A stretch of DNA of 64,000 nucleotides from Bacteroides mediterraneensis (GCF_900128455.1 NZ_LT635783.1:128506-192505), one strand, 5' to 3'. Counted from the first letter of the stretch, positions 36,223 through 49,543 are shown. Numbers and translations: made by a program. Notes: a model not told the origin generated them from the sequence alone.

Positions 36223-38439
36223 ATGAAAAAATCATTTTGGGTGTTAGTGGGGTTGGTCAGTCTGACGTGGGGATGTGCGTCTCCAGTTGTTTCTACGGAA
36301 GAAGATTTGACACAATATGTGAACCCTTTCATTGGGACTGATTTTACCGGGAATACGTATCCAGGGGCACAGGTGCCGTTCGGCATGGTACAGTTGAGTC
36401 CGGACAACGGTTTGCCGGGGTGGGACCGGATTGCGGGGTATTATTATCCGGACAGCACGATTGCCGGATTCAGCCATACCCACCTTTCGGGCACCGGAGC
36501 TGGCGATTTGTATGACATTTCTTTTATGCCTGTCACCTTGCCCTGTGTGGAGGCGGAGCCTCCTTTGGGTGTACATTCCAAGTTCTCACACGAGAAAGAG
36601 CGTGCGTCGGTCGGGTATTATCAGGTCTTTCTGGAAGATTACGGAATCAATGTGGAACTGACGGCCACGGAGCGTTGCGGCATCCAGCGTTACACGTTCC
36701 CGGAAGCCCAGTCGGCCATTATCTTGAATCTGAAAAAAGCGATGAACTGGGACGCCACACAGGACAGTTATGTGGAGGTGGTGGATTCTGTGACGATTCG
36801 GGGTTACCGTTTTTCCGACGGGTGGGCCCGAAACCAGAAGGTCTTTTTCCAGACTCGTTTCTCAGTACCTTTTGAGAAGGTACAGCTGGATACCACACCC
36901 CTCCTGCACGATGACCAGACGAGGGGAACAGCCTACGTGGCCCGTTTTGATTTTTCCACACGGAAAGGTGAGCAGGTGGTGGTGACCACGGCCCTTTCGG
37001 GTGTCAGCATGGAGGGGGCTGCGAAGAACCTGCAGGCGGAGGCGCCGGAGAATGATTTCGAGAAATACCGGTTGCAAGCCCGGGAGAAATGGAACAGGGA
37101 ACTGGCGAAAATCCGGGTGCAGTCGGACGATAAAAAGGATAAGACCATTTTCTATACGGCACTTTATCACAGCATGCTGGCGCCTACCATTTATTCGGAT
37201 GTGGACGGGCAATATTACGGCCCGGACGGCCAGGTGCATCAGGCTGTCGGCTGGACCAATTACAGCACGTTTTCGTTGTGGGACACGTTTCGGGCATCGC
37301 ATCCGCTGTTCACTTATACCCAGCCGGAACGAACCAATGACATGATTAAGTCATTTTTGGCATTCTATGAACAGAACGGGCGTCTGCCGGTGTGGAACTT
37401 CTATGGAAGCGAGACCGACATGATGATTGGTTATCATGCGGTGCCGGTCATTGTGGATGCTTACCTGAAAGGTATCGGCGATTTTGATGCGGAAAAGGCC
37501 TTGGAGGCTTGTGTGCATACGGCCAATCTGGATGAATACCGGGGCATCGGCCTTTACAAGAAGCTGGGGTATGTGCCTTATAATGTGACGGATAAATACA
37601 ATTCGGACGACTGGTCGTTGTCGCGGACGCTGGAATATGCGTTCGATGATTTCTGCATCGCGGAGATGGCGGCCAGGATGGGACGCAAGGACGTGGCCGA
37701 TACGTTCTATGCCCGTTCGCAGAATTATCGGAACTTGTATAATCCGGCCACTTCGTTCATGCAGCCGAAAGATGACAAGGGGAATTTTATCCCGGATTTC
37801 CATGCGGAAGAATATAGCCCGCATATCTGCGAAAGCAATGCCTGGCATTATTTCTGGTCTGTGCAGCACGACATCGACGGACTCATCGCACTGGTGGGTG
37901 GAAAAGCACGCTTTGCCGAGAAACTGGACAGCATGTTCACCTTCCATCCGACGGAGGGGGAAGACCTGCCTATTTTCAGCACGGGTATGATTGGGCAGTA
38001 TGCGCATGGCAACGAGCCGAGCCATCATGTGGCTTATCTGTTCAACAAGGTGGACCAACCCTGGAAAACGCAGCAATATGTGTCGCAGATTATGGAGGAA
38101 CTCTACCTCGATACTCCGGCAGGGCTATGCGGGAACGAGGACTGCGGACAGATGTCGGCATGGTACGTGTGCAGTGCCATGGGATTTTATCCGGTGAATC
38201 CGGTATCCGGTCGGTATGAGATAGGCAAACCGAAATTCAAGAAAATGGAGTTAAGGCTTTCGAATGGGAAAACCTTTACCGTGCAGGCGAAGAACCTGAG
38301 TAAGGAAAACCGGTATATCCGTGCGGTCAAACTGGACGGAAAGCCTTACCATCAGCACTTCATCACGCACGAGCAGATTATGTCGGGGGCTACGCTGGAA
38401 CTGGAAATGTGCAAGGAACCCGGTCATCTTTGGTATTAA
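36223..38439 (+). CDS. GH92 alpha-mannosidase, lipoprotein (first of three)
   Basis: 738 residues. A lipoprotein signal (MKKSFWVLVGLVSLTWGC, Cys at 18) anchors it in the envelope. GH92 marks are YVNPFIGTDFTGNTYPGAQVPFGMVQLSPD, GFSHTHLSGTGAGD, FSLWDTFRASHP, GNEPSHHVAYLFN and the catalytic GNEDCGQMSAWYV. These are Ca2+-dependent exo-alpha-mannosidases that remove mannose from N-glycans or yeast mannan; linkage cannot be predicted. Short spacing to the next gene suggests an operon. Confidence 0.95.
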   Translation: MKKSFWVLVGLVSLTWGCASPVVSTEEDLTQYVNPFIGTDFTGNTYPGAQVPFGMVQLSPDNGLPGWDRIAGYYYPDSTIAGFSHTHLSGTGAGDLYDISFMPVTLPCVEAEPPLGVHSKFSHEKERASVGYYQVFLEDYGINVELTATERCGIQRYTFPEAQSAIILNLKKAMNWDATQDSYVEVVDSVTIRGYRFSDGWARNQKVFFQTRFSVPFEKVQLDTTPLLHDDQTRGTAYVARFDFSTRKGEQVVVTTALSGVSMEGAAKNLQAEAPENDFEKYRLQAREKWNRELAKIRVQSDDKKDKTIFYTALYHSMLAPTIYSDVDGQYYGPDGQVHQAVGWTNYSTFSLWDTFRASHPLFTYTQPERTNDMIKSFLAFYEQNGRLPVWNFYGSETDMMIGYHAVPVIVDAYLKGIGDFDAEKALEACVHTANLDEYRGIGLYKKLGYVPYNVTDKYNSDDWSLSRTLEYAFDDFCIAEMAARMGRKDVADTFYARSQNYRNLYNPATSFMQPKDDKGNFIPDFHAEEYSPHICESNAWHYFWSVQHDIDGLIALVGGKARFAEKLDSMFTFHPTEGEDLPIFSTGMIGQYAHGNEPSHHVAYLFNKVDQPWKTQQYVSQIMEELYLDTPAGLCGNEDCGQMSAWYVCSAMGFYPVNPVSGRYEIGKPKFKKMELRLSNGKTFTVQAKNLSKENRYIRAVKLDGKPYHQHFITHEQIMSGATLELEMCKEPGHLWY

Positions 38440-38466
38440 TGGAAAATAGTAGATTTGGAATTTAGC

Positions 38467-40758
38467 ATGAAGAAATTAGTTTTGTGCATGATGGTACTGT
38501 GCATAGCCCTTTTCTGCAAGGCTACGAACTATGCCGGTTATGTGAATCCATTGATGGGTACACAATCCACTTACGAGTTTTCTGCCGGAAACACTTACCC
38601 GGCCATTGCCCGCCCGTGGGGAATGAATTTCTGGACTCCGCAAACCGGAAAAATGGGAGATGGATGGCAGTACATGTACACGGCCACCAGAATCCGAGGT
38701 TTCAAACAGACCCACCAGCCCAGTCCGTGGATTAATGACTACGGCCAGTTTTCCATTATGCCGGTGGTCGGAAAGCCGGTGTTCGAGGAGGAGCAGCGTG
38801 CCAGTTGGTTCTCGCACAAGGGGGAGGAAGCCAGACCGTATTATTATAAGGTCTATCTGGCCGAACATGATGTGCTCACGGAGCTGGTGCCCACGGAACG
38901 GGCTGCGATGTTCCGCTTCACTTTCCCTGAAAATGTACATTCTTATGTGGTGATTGATGCGTTTGATCAGGGCTCATACGTAAAGATTGAGGCAGCGGAA
39001 AACCGTATCATCGGGTATTCCACCAAAAACAGTGGGGGAGTACCGGCAAATTTCAAGAATTATTTTGTCATCGAATTTGACAAGCCTTTTACGTACACGG
39101 CTACAGTGGCTGATAGCTGCATTTCGGCAGATAAAACGGAACAGAAGGCAGACCATGCGGGGGCCATTATCGGTTTTTCTACCCGGAAAGGGGAGAAGGT
39201 ACATGCACGGGTGGCTTCTTCGTTTATCAGTGTGGAACAGGCCTTGGAAAACCTGAAGGAACTGGGCGATGACAGTCTGGAGGTGCTGGCAGAAAAAGGA
39301 AAGTCGGCCTGGAATGAGGTGCTGGGCAGAATCGAAGTGGATGGCGGAAATCTGGACCAGTATCGCACGTTCTATTCCTGCCTGTATCGTTCGTTGCTGT
39401 TCCCCCGCAAGTTCTATGAGATAGATGCCCGCGGACAAGTGGTACACTACAGTCCCTACAACGGGCAGGTGCTGCCGGGGTATATGTATACGGATACCGG
39501 TTTCTGGGATACGTTTCGCTGTCTGTTTCCGTTGCTGAACTTGGTTTACCCTTCTGTGAACAAGGAAATACAGGAAGGTTTGATAAATACTTATAAGGAA
39601 AGCGGTTTCTTTCCGGAATGGGCCAGTCCCGGGCACCGCGGTTGCATGGTAGGCAATAATTCGGCTTCGGTGCTGGTTGATGCGTATATGAAAGGAGTCC
39701 GGGTGGACGACCTGCAGACCTTGTACGAGGGATTGGTGCATGGTACGAAAAATGTACATCCGGAAATCTCTTCTACCGGACGGCTGGGATATGAATATTA
39801 CAACCAGTTGGGCTATGTGCCTTGTGATGTACACATCCATGAGAATGCGGCCCGTACGTTGGAATATGCCTACGACGACTGGTGCATCTACCGGCTGGCT
39901 AAAGAACTGAAACGTCCGAAAGCAGAAATCAACCTGTTTGCCCGGCGAGCCTTGAACTATAGGAACCTGTTTGATCCGGCAACCAGGCTGATGCGGGGAA
40001 AGAAGAAGGACGGCACGTTCATGCTGCCTTTCTCTCCGCTCAAATGGGGGGATGCCTTTACCGAAGGAAACAGCTGGCACTACACTTGGTCGGTGTTTCA
40101 CGACCCCCAGGGACTGATTGACCTGATGGGGGGAGACAAGGTGTTTGGGGCAATGCTGGATTCCGTGTTCTCAGTACCACCCGTCTTTGACGACAGTTAT
40201 TACGGTTTTGTCATCCACGAGATTCGGGAAATGACCGTGATGAACATGGGAAATTACGCCCATGGCAACCAGCCTATCCAGCACATGATTTACCTGTACA
40301 ATTATGCCAAGCAGCCCTGGAAGGCCCAGTATTGGTTGCGGCAGGTGATGAATCGGATGTACTCGCCTACGCCGGACGGGTATTGCGGCGACGAGGACAA
40401 CGGCCAGACCTCGGCCTGGTATGTGTTTACCGCACTGGGGTTTTATCCCGTTTGCCCGGGAAGCAACCAGTATGTGACAGGGGCTCCTCTGTTTAAAAAG
40501 GCAGTCCTTCACTTGGAAAACGGAAAGGACGTGAAGATAGAGGCCCCGTTGAACAGTGAGGAGAATCTGTATATTAAAGACCTGAAAATGAACGGAAAGA
40601 CCTATACTCATAATTATTTTTCTCATAAAGATTTGAAGAATGGTGCTGAAATACAAATAGAAATGAGTAACTTGCCGAACGAAAAAAGAGGAATCGCGTG
40701 GGAAGATGCCCCTTATTCTTTTTCGAGAGAAGGAATTTATGACCTTGAATTATATTAA
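38467..40758 (+). CDS. GH92 alpha-mannosidase, secreted (second of three)
   Basis: 763 residues with signal peptide MKKLVLCMMVLCIALFCKA. The start at 38467 is chosen over 38455 for this reason. It is the most divergent of the three: YVNPLMGTQSTYEFSAGNTYPAIARPWGMNFWTPQ, QTHQPSPWINDYGQF in place of SHTHLSGTG, and GDEDNGQTSAWYVF in place of GNEDxGQMSAWY. The catalytic acids appear kept. The changed +1-subsite region suggests a different linkage or leaving-group preference from its neighbours. Confidence 0.93.
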   Translation: MKKLVLCMMVLCIALFCKATNYAGYVNPLMGTQSTYEFSAGNTYPAIARPWGMNFWTPQTGKMGDGWQYMYTATRIRGFKQTHQPSPWINDYGQFSIMPVVGKPVFEEEQRASWFSHKGEEARPYYYKVYLAEHDVLTELVPTERAAMFRFTFPENVHSYVVIDAFDQGSYVKIEAAENRIIGYSTKNSGGVPANFKNYFVIEFDKPFTYTATVADSCISADKTEQKADHAGAIIGFSTRKGEKVHARVASSFISVEQALENLKELGDDSLEVLAEKGKSAWNEVLGRIEVDGGNLDQYRTFYSCLYRSLLFPRKFYEIDARGQVVHYSPYNGQVLPGYMYTDTGFWDTFRCLFPLLNLVYPSVNKEIQEGLINTYKESGFFPEWASPGHRGCMVGNNSASVLVDAYMKGVRVDDLQTLYEGLVHGTKNVHPEISSTGRLGYEYYNQLGYVPCDVHIHENAARTLEYAYDDWCIYRLAKELKRPKAEINLFARRALNYRNLFDPATRLMRGKKKDGTFMLPFSPLKWGDAFTEGNSWHYTWSVFHDPQGLIDLMGGDKVFGAMLDSVFSVPPVFDDSYYGFVIHEIREMTVMNMGNYAHGNQPIQHMIYLYNYAKQPWKAQYWLRQVMNRMYSPTPDGYCGDEDNGQTSAWYVFTALGFYPVCPGSNQYVTGAPLFKKAVLHLENGKDVKIEAPLNSEENLYIKDLKMNGKTYTHNYFSHKDLKNGAEIQIEMSNLPNEKRGIAWEDAPYSFSREGIYDLELY

Positions 40759-40768
40759 ATTTAAAACC

Positions 40769-42994
40769 ATGGATAAAAAATCATTATTGTTTGTTCCGGT
40801 CTTGTCTTTGTGTCTGGTTTCCTGTGGAAATAAGCAGGAAAAGCTGGAAATGGAAGACTTGACGCAGTTTGTAGACCCTCGTATCGGTACCGGTGGACAC
40901 GGACATGTGTTTTTCGGGGCCAATGTGCCCTATGGCTTTGTACAGCTGGGGCCGACCAGCATCCCTCAGTCGTGGGACTGGGTGTCGGGTTATCATGAAT
41001 CGGACTCTACGGTCATCGGTTTCCCTCATACGCACCTGAGCGGTACGGGTATCGGCGATTTGCACGATATTAACGTGATGCCGGTGGTGGGTGAAGTGAC
41101 TTATGCACGCGGCGACACCACGTCGTATGAAACAGGACTTTGGTCGTATTCCGACCGTTCGAAAGAAGTGGTCACCCCGGGTTACTATCGTACGCATCTG
41201 TCAAGATACAATGTGGATGTGGAACTGACGGCCACCAAGCGGGTGGGGTTCCATAAATATACTTTCCCCGAAAAGGAGAGTCCAGCCATCGTGTTTGATA
41301 TGGTGAACGGAGGTTGCTGGGACAAGACCACGGATGCAGTCATCCGGGTGGTCAACGACAGCACACTGAGCGGTTACCGCTATTCCAAGGGATGGGCCGA
41401 CGACCAGCGCATTTTCTTCCGTGCTGAATTCTCGCGGAAGTTTGACAGTGTAGCTTTCATCGTCAATGATTCAGTCAAGGAAGGCAATATGGGTCAGGGA
41501 GCACAGCTGTTTGCCCGGGTAAATTTCCCGGCTGGAAATCCGGCGCCGATTTACATGAAGGTAGCTCTTTCGCCTACCTCTGAAGAAGGAGCCCAGCTGA
41601 ACATGCAGACAGAGCTTAGTGGTTGGGATTTTGAGCAGACGGTGGCCGATGCCAAAGCTACCTGGAACAAGGAGCTGAACAAGGTGAAGGTGTCTACCCA
41701 AGATGCAGTATCCAAGAAAATTTTCTACACCAGCCTGTATCACACCCTGTTTGCTCCCTCAGAATTTTGTGACGTGAACGGCGATTATTATGGGGCCGAC
41801 AAGCAAATACACCACGGAAAGGGTTTCAAGAATTACACCACTTTCTCTCTTTGGGATACCTACCGGGCAGCACAGCCTTTGATGACCATCCTCCAGCCGG
41901 AACGGATGAGCGACATCATCAACACGATGCTGCATATTTATGAACAGCAGGGCAAGTTGCCGGTATGGCATCTGATGGGTTGCGAAACCAACTGTATGGT
42001 GGGCAATCCGGGAGTGCCGGTAGTGGCAGATGCCATTCTGAAGGACATCAAGGGATTCAATTCGGAACTGGCGTTCAAGGCGTTGAAAGAATCGTCCATG
42101 CTGCCGGAACGTGGTATGGAATATCGGATTCAGTACGGATTCATTCCGGCCGACAAGATGACGGAAGCCATTGCTTACGATATGGAATATGCCATTGCCG
42201 ACTGGGCGGTGGCGCAGGCCGCCCGCCGTTTGGGCAAGCAGGAGGATTACGCCTATTTCCTGGAGCGCAGCAAATCGTATAAGCATTATTTTGATGCTTC
42301 TACCGGCTTCATGAGAGGCAAGCTGAGCGATGGTTCCTGGCGTACGCCTTTCAGTCCGTATGCCTCGGCGCACAGAGACGATGACTACTGTGAAGGAAAT
42401 GCCTGGCAGTACACTTGGCTGGTGCCGCAGGATGTAGAGGGACTGGTGGAGTGCTTTGGCAGTAAGGAGGCTTTTGTTCATAAACTGGATTCTCTGTTCC
42501 TTGCTGAGGGTGACATGGGAGAAGCGTCGTCACCGGATATCAGCGGTCTGATTGGGCAGTATGCGCATGGCAATGAACCGAGTCACCACATCACCTATTT
42601 ATATACTTTGGTGGGCCAGCCTTGGAAGACCGCCGAGCGGGTGAAAGAAATCTTGCATACCATGTACACCGACCAGCCGGACGGATTGTCGGGTAACGAA
42701 GACGTGGGCCAGATGTCGGCCTGGTATGTGCTTTCTTCCTTCGGTTTCTATCAGGTGGAACCTGCCGGTGGTAAGTTTGTCTTTGGCTATCCGAACTTCG
42801 AGAAAGTTGAAATTGCGGTACCGGCAGGCAAGTTTGTCATCAAGCGCAATGACCAGGGCCAGCAGAACAATTACATACAGGGTGTGCTGCTGAACGGAAA
42901 AGAGTATAAAAAAGCCTGGATAGAATATGCCGATATCATGAAGGGAGGTGAACTGACCTTCCTGATGGGCGATAAGCCGGTGGTATGGTATTGA
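40769..42994 (+). CDS. GH92 alpha-mannosidase, lipoprotein (third of three)
   Basis: 741 residues with lipoprotein signal MDKKSLLFVPVLSLCLVSC. The ATG at 40769, 10 bases after the previous stop, is preferred to the longer frame at 40706. Motifs: FVDPRIGTGGHGHVFFGANVPYGFVQLGP, GFPHTHLSGTGIGD, FSLWDTYRAAQPL, GNEPSHHITYLYT and GNEDVGQMSAWYV. A terminator follows, so the three GH92 genes form one unit. Confidence 0.95.
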   Translation: MDKKSLLFVPVLSLCLVSCGNKQEKLEMEDLTQFVDPRIGTGGHGHVFFGANVPYGFVQLGPTSIPQSWDWVSGYHESDSTVIGFPHTHLSGTGIGDLHDINVMPVVGEVTYARGDTTSYETGLWSYSDRSKEVVTPGYYRTHLSRYNVDVELTATKRVGFHKYTFPEKESPAIVFDMVNGGCWDKTTDAVIRVVNDSTLSGYRYSKGWADDQRIFFRAEFSRKFDSVAFIVNDSVKEGNMGQGAQLFARVNFPAGNPAPIYMKVALSPTSEEGAQLNMQTELSGWDFEQTVADAKATWNKELNKVKVSTQDAVSKKIFYTSLYHTLFAPSEFCDVNGDYYGADKQIHHGKGFKNYTTFSLWDTYRAAQPLMTILQPERMSDIINTMLHIYEQQGKLPVWHLMGCETNCMVGNPGVPVVADAILKDIKGFNSELAFKALKESSMLPERGMEYRIQYGFIPADKMTEAIAYDMEYAIADWAVAQAARRLGKQEDYAYFLERSKSYKHYFDASTGFMRGKLSDGSWRTPFSPYASAHRDDDYCEGNAWQYTWLVPQDVEGLVECFGSKEAFVHKLDSLFLAEGDMGEASSPDISGLIGQYAHGNEPSHHITYLYTLVGQPWKTAERVKEILHTMYTDQPDGLSGNEDVGQMSAWYVLSSFGFYQVEPAGGKFVFGYPNFEKVEIAVPAGKFVIKRNDQGQQNNYIQGVLLNGKEYKKAWIEYADIMKGGELTFLMGDKPVVWY

Positions 42995-43018
42995 TTGCCA
43001 AAAGGTAATAGATAGCGG

Positions 43019-43057
43019 ATGTCCGTCATTGAATTGATTTCGGTGGCGGACATTTTT
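43019..43057 (+). terminator. Terminator after the GH92 genes
   Basis: ATGTCCGTCA (43019-43028) pairs with TGGCGGACAT (43044-43053), one G-T mismatch, then T5. Confidence 0.78.
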
Positions 43058-43109
43058 CTTGTAAAGCACATTCCTTTATAAGAAAATAAAATTTATGAGG
43101 AATTTTGGG

Positions 43110-43138
43110 TTGAATATGAAATATTCTTCCTAACTTGC
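43110..43138 (+). promoter_or_regulatory. Promoter of the GH2 gene
   Basis: -33 TTG at 43110-43112 and a -7-like TAACTTGC at 43131-43138 with 18 bases between, about 33 bases before the ATG. Confidence 0.5.
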
Positions 43139-43161
43139 GCTCTGAAATTTATTAACCTTAA

Positions 43162-46518
<3,357 letters not shown>

Positions 46519-46540
46519 AAATCGCTAGTCACGGAAACTG

Positions 46541-46587
46541 AAAATTCCGGGCTTGAGCAAGAGAATGCTCAGGCCCGGAATTTTTTT
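46541..46587 (+). terminator. Terminator after the GH2 gene
   Basis: AAATTCCGGGC pairs with GCCCGGAATTT, enclosing an inner TGAGCA/TGCTCA stem, with a T7 tail. It stops 9 bases before the small RNA copy B repeat. Confidence 0.9.
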
Positions 46588-46603
46588 GTGTTCACGTATG
46601 GAC

Positions 46604-46669
46604 ATAAAAAAAGGAGTTCCGCTGAACTCCAACCTTTTGTTAACCTTAAATCTAATACTATGAAAAACA
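46604..46669 (-). ncRNA. Candidate small RNA, copy B
   Basis: The second copy of the 89-bp repeat (46596-46684). On the minus strand the promoter is consensus: -33 TTTG (46702-46705) and -7 TACCTTTG (46675-46682), 19 bases apart. The predicted RNA of about 66 nt ends in hairpin GGAGTTC/GAACTCC (46613-46619, 46624-46630) and T7 (46606-46612). Weaker similarity to copy A continues past -33 (ATCTGCAA, then ATGTGTTTTATAACAT). The plus strand of the repeat has a 5-codon ATG...TAA in copy A only, which argues against a peptide. Confidence 0.65.
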
Positions 46670-46886
46670 CGTTGCAAAGGTAAGCACTTTCTGGAAATCT
46701 GCAAAGGAATAGGACCAAAAGATGTGTTTTATAACATAATTTGAAAAATCATGCTTATCTGAAAGATTTATTAAGAAAAAGTATGGGTGGAATTTGGAAA
46801 GCATTTTCACACAAAAGTTGCTTTATTTACATGATTTTGTAATATATTTTTCCGAACTTTGTTACAGAACAAATGGAGGACTTGGT

Positions 46887-47000
46887 ATGGAACTTAGTTT
46901 GAAGGAGCGTCAGAGAGCCTTGAAGGTGACACTGACCATGGTACTGGTGGCATGTACTTGTTTATTGTATTTGGGATATAGGTTGTGCATGTATTATTAA
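46887..47000 (+). CDS. Small single-pass membrane protein (37 residues)
   Basis: No family recognised. The peptide begins MELSLKERQRALKVTLTMVL and continues with a hydrophobic helix (about 15-34) and MYY end. The frame opens at 46794, but the upstream part is unlike protein and MELSLKERQ fits a charged N-in tail. A strong terminator starts 5 bases after the stop, supporting a real unit. The region 46685-46886 otherwise shows only the small RNA promoter. Confidence 0.5.
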   Translation: MELSLKERQRALKVTLTMVLVACTCLLYLGYRLCMYY

Positions 47001-47004
47001 AGCG

Positions 47005-47043
47005 AAAAAAAGGTGCGTCCGGGCAATCCAGACGCACCTTTTT
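47005..47043. terminator. Bidirectional terminator between the small membrane protein and GH51
   Basis: AAGGTGCGTC (47010-47019) pairs with GACGCACCTT (47031-47040). A T5 run follows on the plus strand and a T7 run on the minus strand. Confidence 0.9.
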
Positions 47044-47060
47044 GGCAATTAACCGATGAT

Positions 47061-49040
47061 TTATTTGCTTTCTTTCTTGAATTTGTAGACAGCAAATGTC
47101 ATGGCACCTATTTCGGTATTGAGCGTATTTCCTTCGATGGATACGGCACTCTCTTGAGGTGTAATCAGGTTCGGGTTGTCGAGAGTGTTTTCTGCATCCG
47201 GATTTTCCGTGTGCAGGGTAATGCATTTTCCGTCGCCCAAAGTGACTGACTTCTTCAGTCCCTTGAATTCCAGTGTAAGAGGTTGTGCCTTGTCAGAAGT
47301 GTTGGCTACTTTTACGATGTAAGTCTGAGTGGGTTCATCCCAGACTGCACTGGCAAAGAGTCCGTTCTGACCCTCTTGTCCGCTGACCGGTTTCTTGTCC
47401 ATGGTCAGAGGCACTACGTTAGTACCTTTGTTGTGACCGTAGAGTGACTGTACATACCAGCTGCACGTGCGTACCGAGCGCAGGTTGTCGAACCAGATTA
47501 AGTCCGGACGCCATTGCCATCCTTCCACGTGAGCCAGCAGCGGAGCGTAGGTGGCCATGTGTACCACATCGGCATTTCTTTCTACTCCAGTCAGGAAGGC
47601 AGCTTCGAGCAGAGATGCGTGGAAGTGGTTCCATTTCTTGCCTTTTCCGTGGCAGGCGTATTCTCCGGCAAATACTTTCGGGCCTTTCCGGTCGTAGTTG
47701 TCGTAACGGTTGCCTGATTTCAGGAACCAGTCTTCCGGACGGTAGAAATGTTCGTCTACCAAATCGACTTTCAGTTTCTTCATTTCCGGCCACAAGTAGT
47801 CGAAATCCTTTCCTTCAGACTGCGGACCGGAGGAACCGATAATCTTGATTTCCGGATGTGCTTTGCGGATGGCTTCTACAAACGGTTTCAGACGTGCCGG
47901 ATATTCCGGTCCCCACTGTTCGTTTCCGATGGCCATGAATTTCAGGTTGAACGGAGCCGGATGTCCCATGTCGGCACGGAGTTTTCCCCATTTGGTGTTG
48001 GTATCGCCATTGGCAAACTCAATCAGGTCGAGTGCATCCTGAATGTAGCTGTCCAGTTGGTCTACGGGTACGTGTGCTTTCGGGTCATCGTTCTGATACT
48101 GGCAGGCCAGTCCGCAGTTCAGTACCGGAAGCGGTTCGGCCCCCATGTCTTCAGCCAGCAGGAACAGTTCATAGAATCCCATGCCGTAGCTCTGGAAATA
48201 GTCTGGGAAGAAACGGTAGGGGAAGGTGTACTCCCAGCGGTTGCTGTTGAGCGGTCGGTTTTCCACCGGCCCTACAGAGTTTTTCCAGTTGTAGCGGTCG
48301 GTGATTTCGGTTCCTTCCACGATACATCCTCCCGGAAAACGGAAGATACCCGGTTTGGTATCGGCCAATGCTTGTACGAGGTCTTTCCGCAGTCCGTTTT
48401 CACGTCCTTTCCAGGTATCTACCGGAAACAAAGACACATGTTCCAAATCTACTGTGCCCGGAGAAGCCAGGAAGATTCTCAGATGCGCTTTGGCTTGTGT
48501 CTGGGTAGGTGTCAGGATGACTTCATATTTTTTCCAGTCCTTGGAGTTGATGTTTACGTCTTGTGAGGTGATGACCTGCGATTCTCCCATGGAAGCGTTG
48601 TCAATCAGTTCCACCTGTATTTTCTGGTTTTCCCCTCTTGCCCATACGGTAAAGCGGTATTTTTCGTTGGCCTTGATACCGATTCCGAAGAAGCCTTCGT
48701 TTTCAATGCCGGTCCGTTTGTGCGGATGGCTGGGGGCTCCGAGGCGTACGTAATGTGGGTTCTTTTCAAACGGCCCGTCATCTTGGAGGGTGACGTTGCC
48801 GAAAATGTCCCATCCCATCAGGTGTTGTGGAAATTCGAACGAACGGTTTTTAATCAGTTCTGCATAGAGACCTCCATCGGCTCCATAGTTAATGTCTTCG
48901 AAGAAATGCCCGTACATGGTCGGTTGTATTTCCGCACCAATCTTGTTGGCCTGAATCACCATTTGATTGGTGTTTTGCGCTTGCAGGCTGAGACCTGCAC
49001 TGAGTGCAAGCGCAGAGATAAAGGCTAAGTGTTTGTTCAT
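47061..49040 (-). CDS. Alpha-L-arabinofuranosidase (GH51), secreted
   Basis: 659 residues with signal peptide MNKHLAFISALALSAGLSLQA. GH51 marks: IQPTMYGHFFEDINYGADGGLYAEL, a carbohydrate-binding-like insert (about 85-205, YRFTVWARGENQKIQVEL), FRFPGGCIVEGTEI, acid/base Glu in AIGNEQWGPEY (near 371), VDLVDEHFYRP and the nucleophile in FAGEYACHGKG (near 458). It removes arabinose from arabinans or arabinoxylans. A -7 box TAAGTTTG (49067-49074) lies 27 bases upstream. It is the last chromosomal gene before the conjugative element. Confidence 0.95.
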   Translation of the reverse strand: MNKHLAFISALALSAGLSLQAQNTNQMVIQANKIGAEIQPTMYGHFFEDINYGADGGLYAELIKNRSFEFPQHLMGWDIFGNVTLQDDGPFEKNPHYVRLGAPSHPHKRTGIENEGFFGIGIKANEKYRFTVWARGENQKIQVELIDNASMGESQVITSQDVNINSKDWKKYEVILTPTQTQAKAHLRIFLASPGTVDLEHVSLFPVDTWKGRENGLRKDLVQALADTKPGIFRFPGGCIVEGTEITDRYNWKNSVGPVENRPLNSNRWEYTFPYRFFPDYFQSYGMGFYELFLLAEDMGAEPLPVLNCGLACQYQNDDPKAHVPVDQLDSYIQDALDLIEFANGDTNTKWGKLRADMGHPAPFNLKFMAIGNEQWGPEYPARLKPFVEAIRKAHPEIKIIGSSGPQSEGKDFDYLWPEMKKLKVDLVDEHFYRPEDWFLKSGNRYDNYDRKGPKVFAGEYACHGKGKKWNHFHASLLEAAFLTGVERNADVVHMATYAPLLAHVEGWQWRPDLIWFDNLRSVRTCSWYVQSLYGHNKGTNVVPLTMDKKPVSGQEGQNGLFASAVWDEPTQTYIVKVANTSDKAQPLTLEFKGLKKSVTLGDGKCITLHTENPDAENTLDNPNLITPQESAVSIEGNTLNTEIGAMTFAVYKFKKESK

Positions 49041-49066
49041 GGTTTTATTTTTAATTTAATGTGATA

Positions 49067-49074
49067 CAAACTTA
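49067..49074 (-). promoter_or_regulatory. -7 element of the GH51 gene
   Basis: TAAGTTTG on the minus strand matches TAnnTTTG. No good -33 is seen, suggesting activator-dependent expression. Confidence 0.5.
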
Positions 49075-49404
49075 CATAAAATGCTGAGATTTTTGATGAA
49101 AAAATGGTAAAATCTCTGTCCCTATGTATTTTAAAGCTAAAATTAGGTCCAATCATTTTGCGGGAGGTGGATAAATTCTTCTATTAGGTGGACATTTGTT
49201 TTTCGGGTGGATTTTTATCGCATTTTTCAGAAAAAGACTATAAAAAACGGTTTATCTTTGTGACAGATAATTGAAAAAGTTGTATCTGGCTGATACACAG
49301 AATTGAATTGTAGAGTTTGGAATTTTAGGTAACGATTTGGCGACCTTCAGAACGCTTTGGTCTGCTGCGGTTTACCTTATAGCTTCAAACAACTCTTTAT
49401 ATTT

Positions 49405-49414
49405 ACAAAGGTAC
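49405..49414 (-). other. Candidate attachment-site core
   Basis: GTACCTTTGT on the minus strand matches 9 of 10 positions of the CTnDOT bacterial target consensus GTANNTTTGC. It lies in the non-coding strip between the GH51 promoter and the first ICE hairpin. The same bases also fit a -7 promoter box, so chance is possible. Confidence 0.35.
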
Positions 49415-49543
49415 ATGTTTTGCTTCATAACTCCAAATCATTACTAACATTTTAGGGATTTTATGCTAATGTATTCTATTCTGAAAACCGCTATCGTCTG
49501 ATGCACGAAAGCCGATTTCAGAAACAGCACAAGCAAAAGAAAA

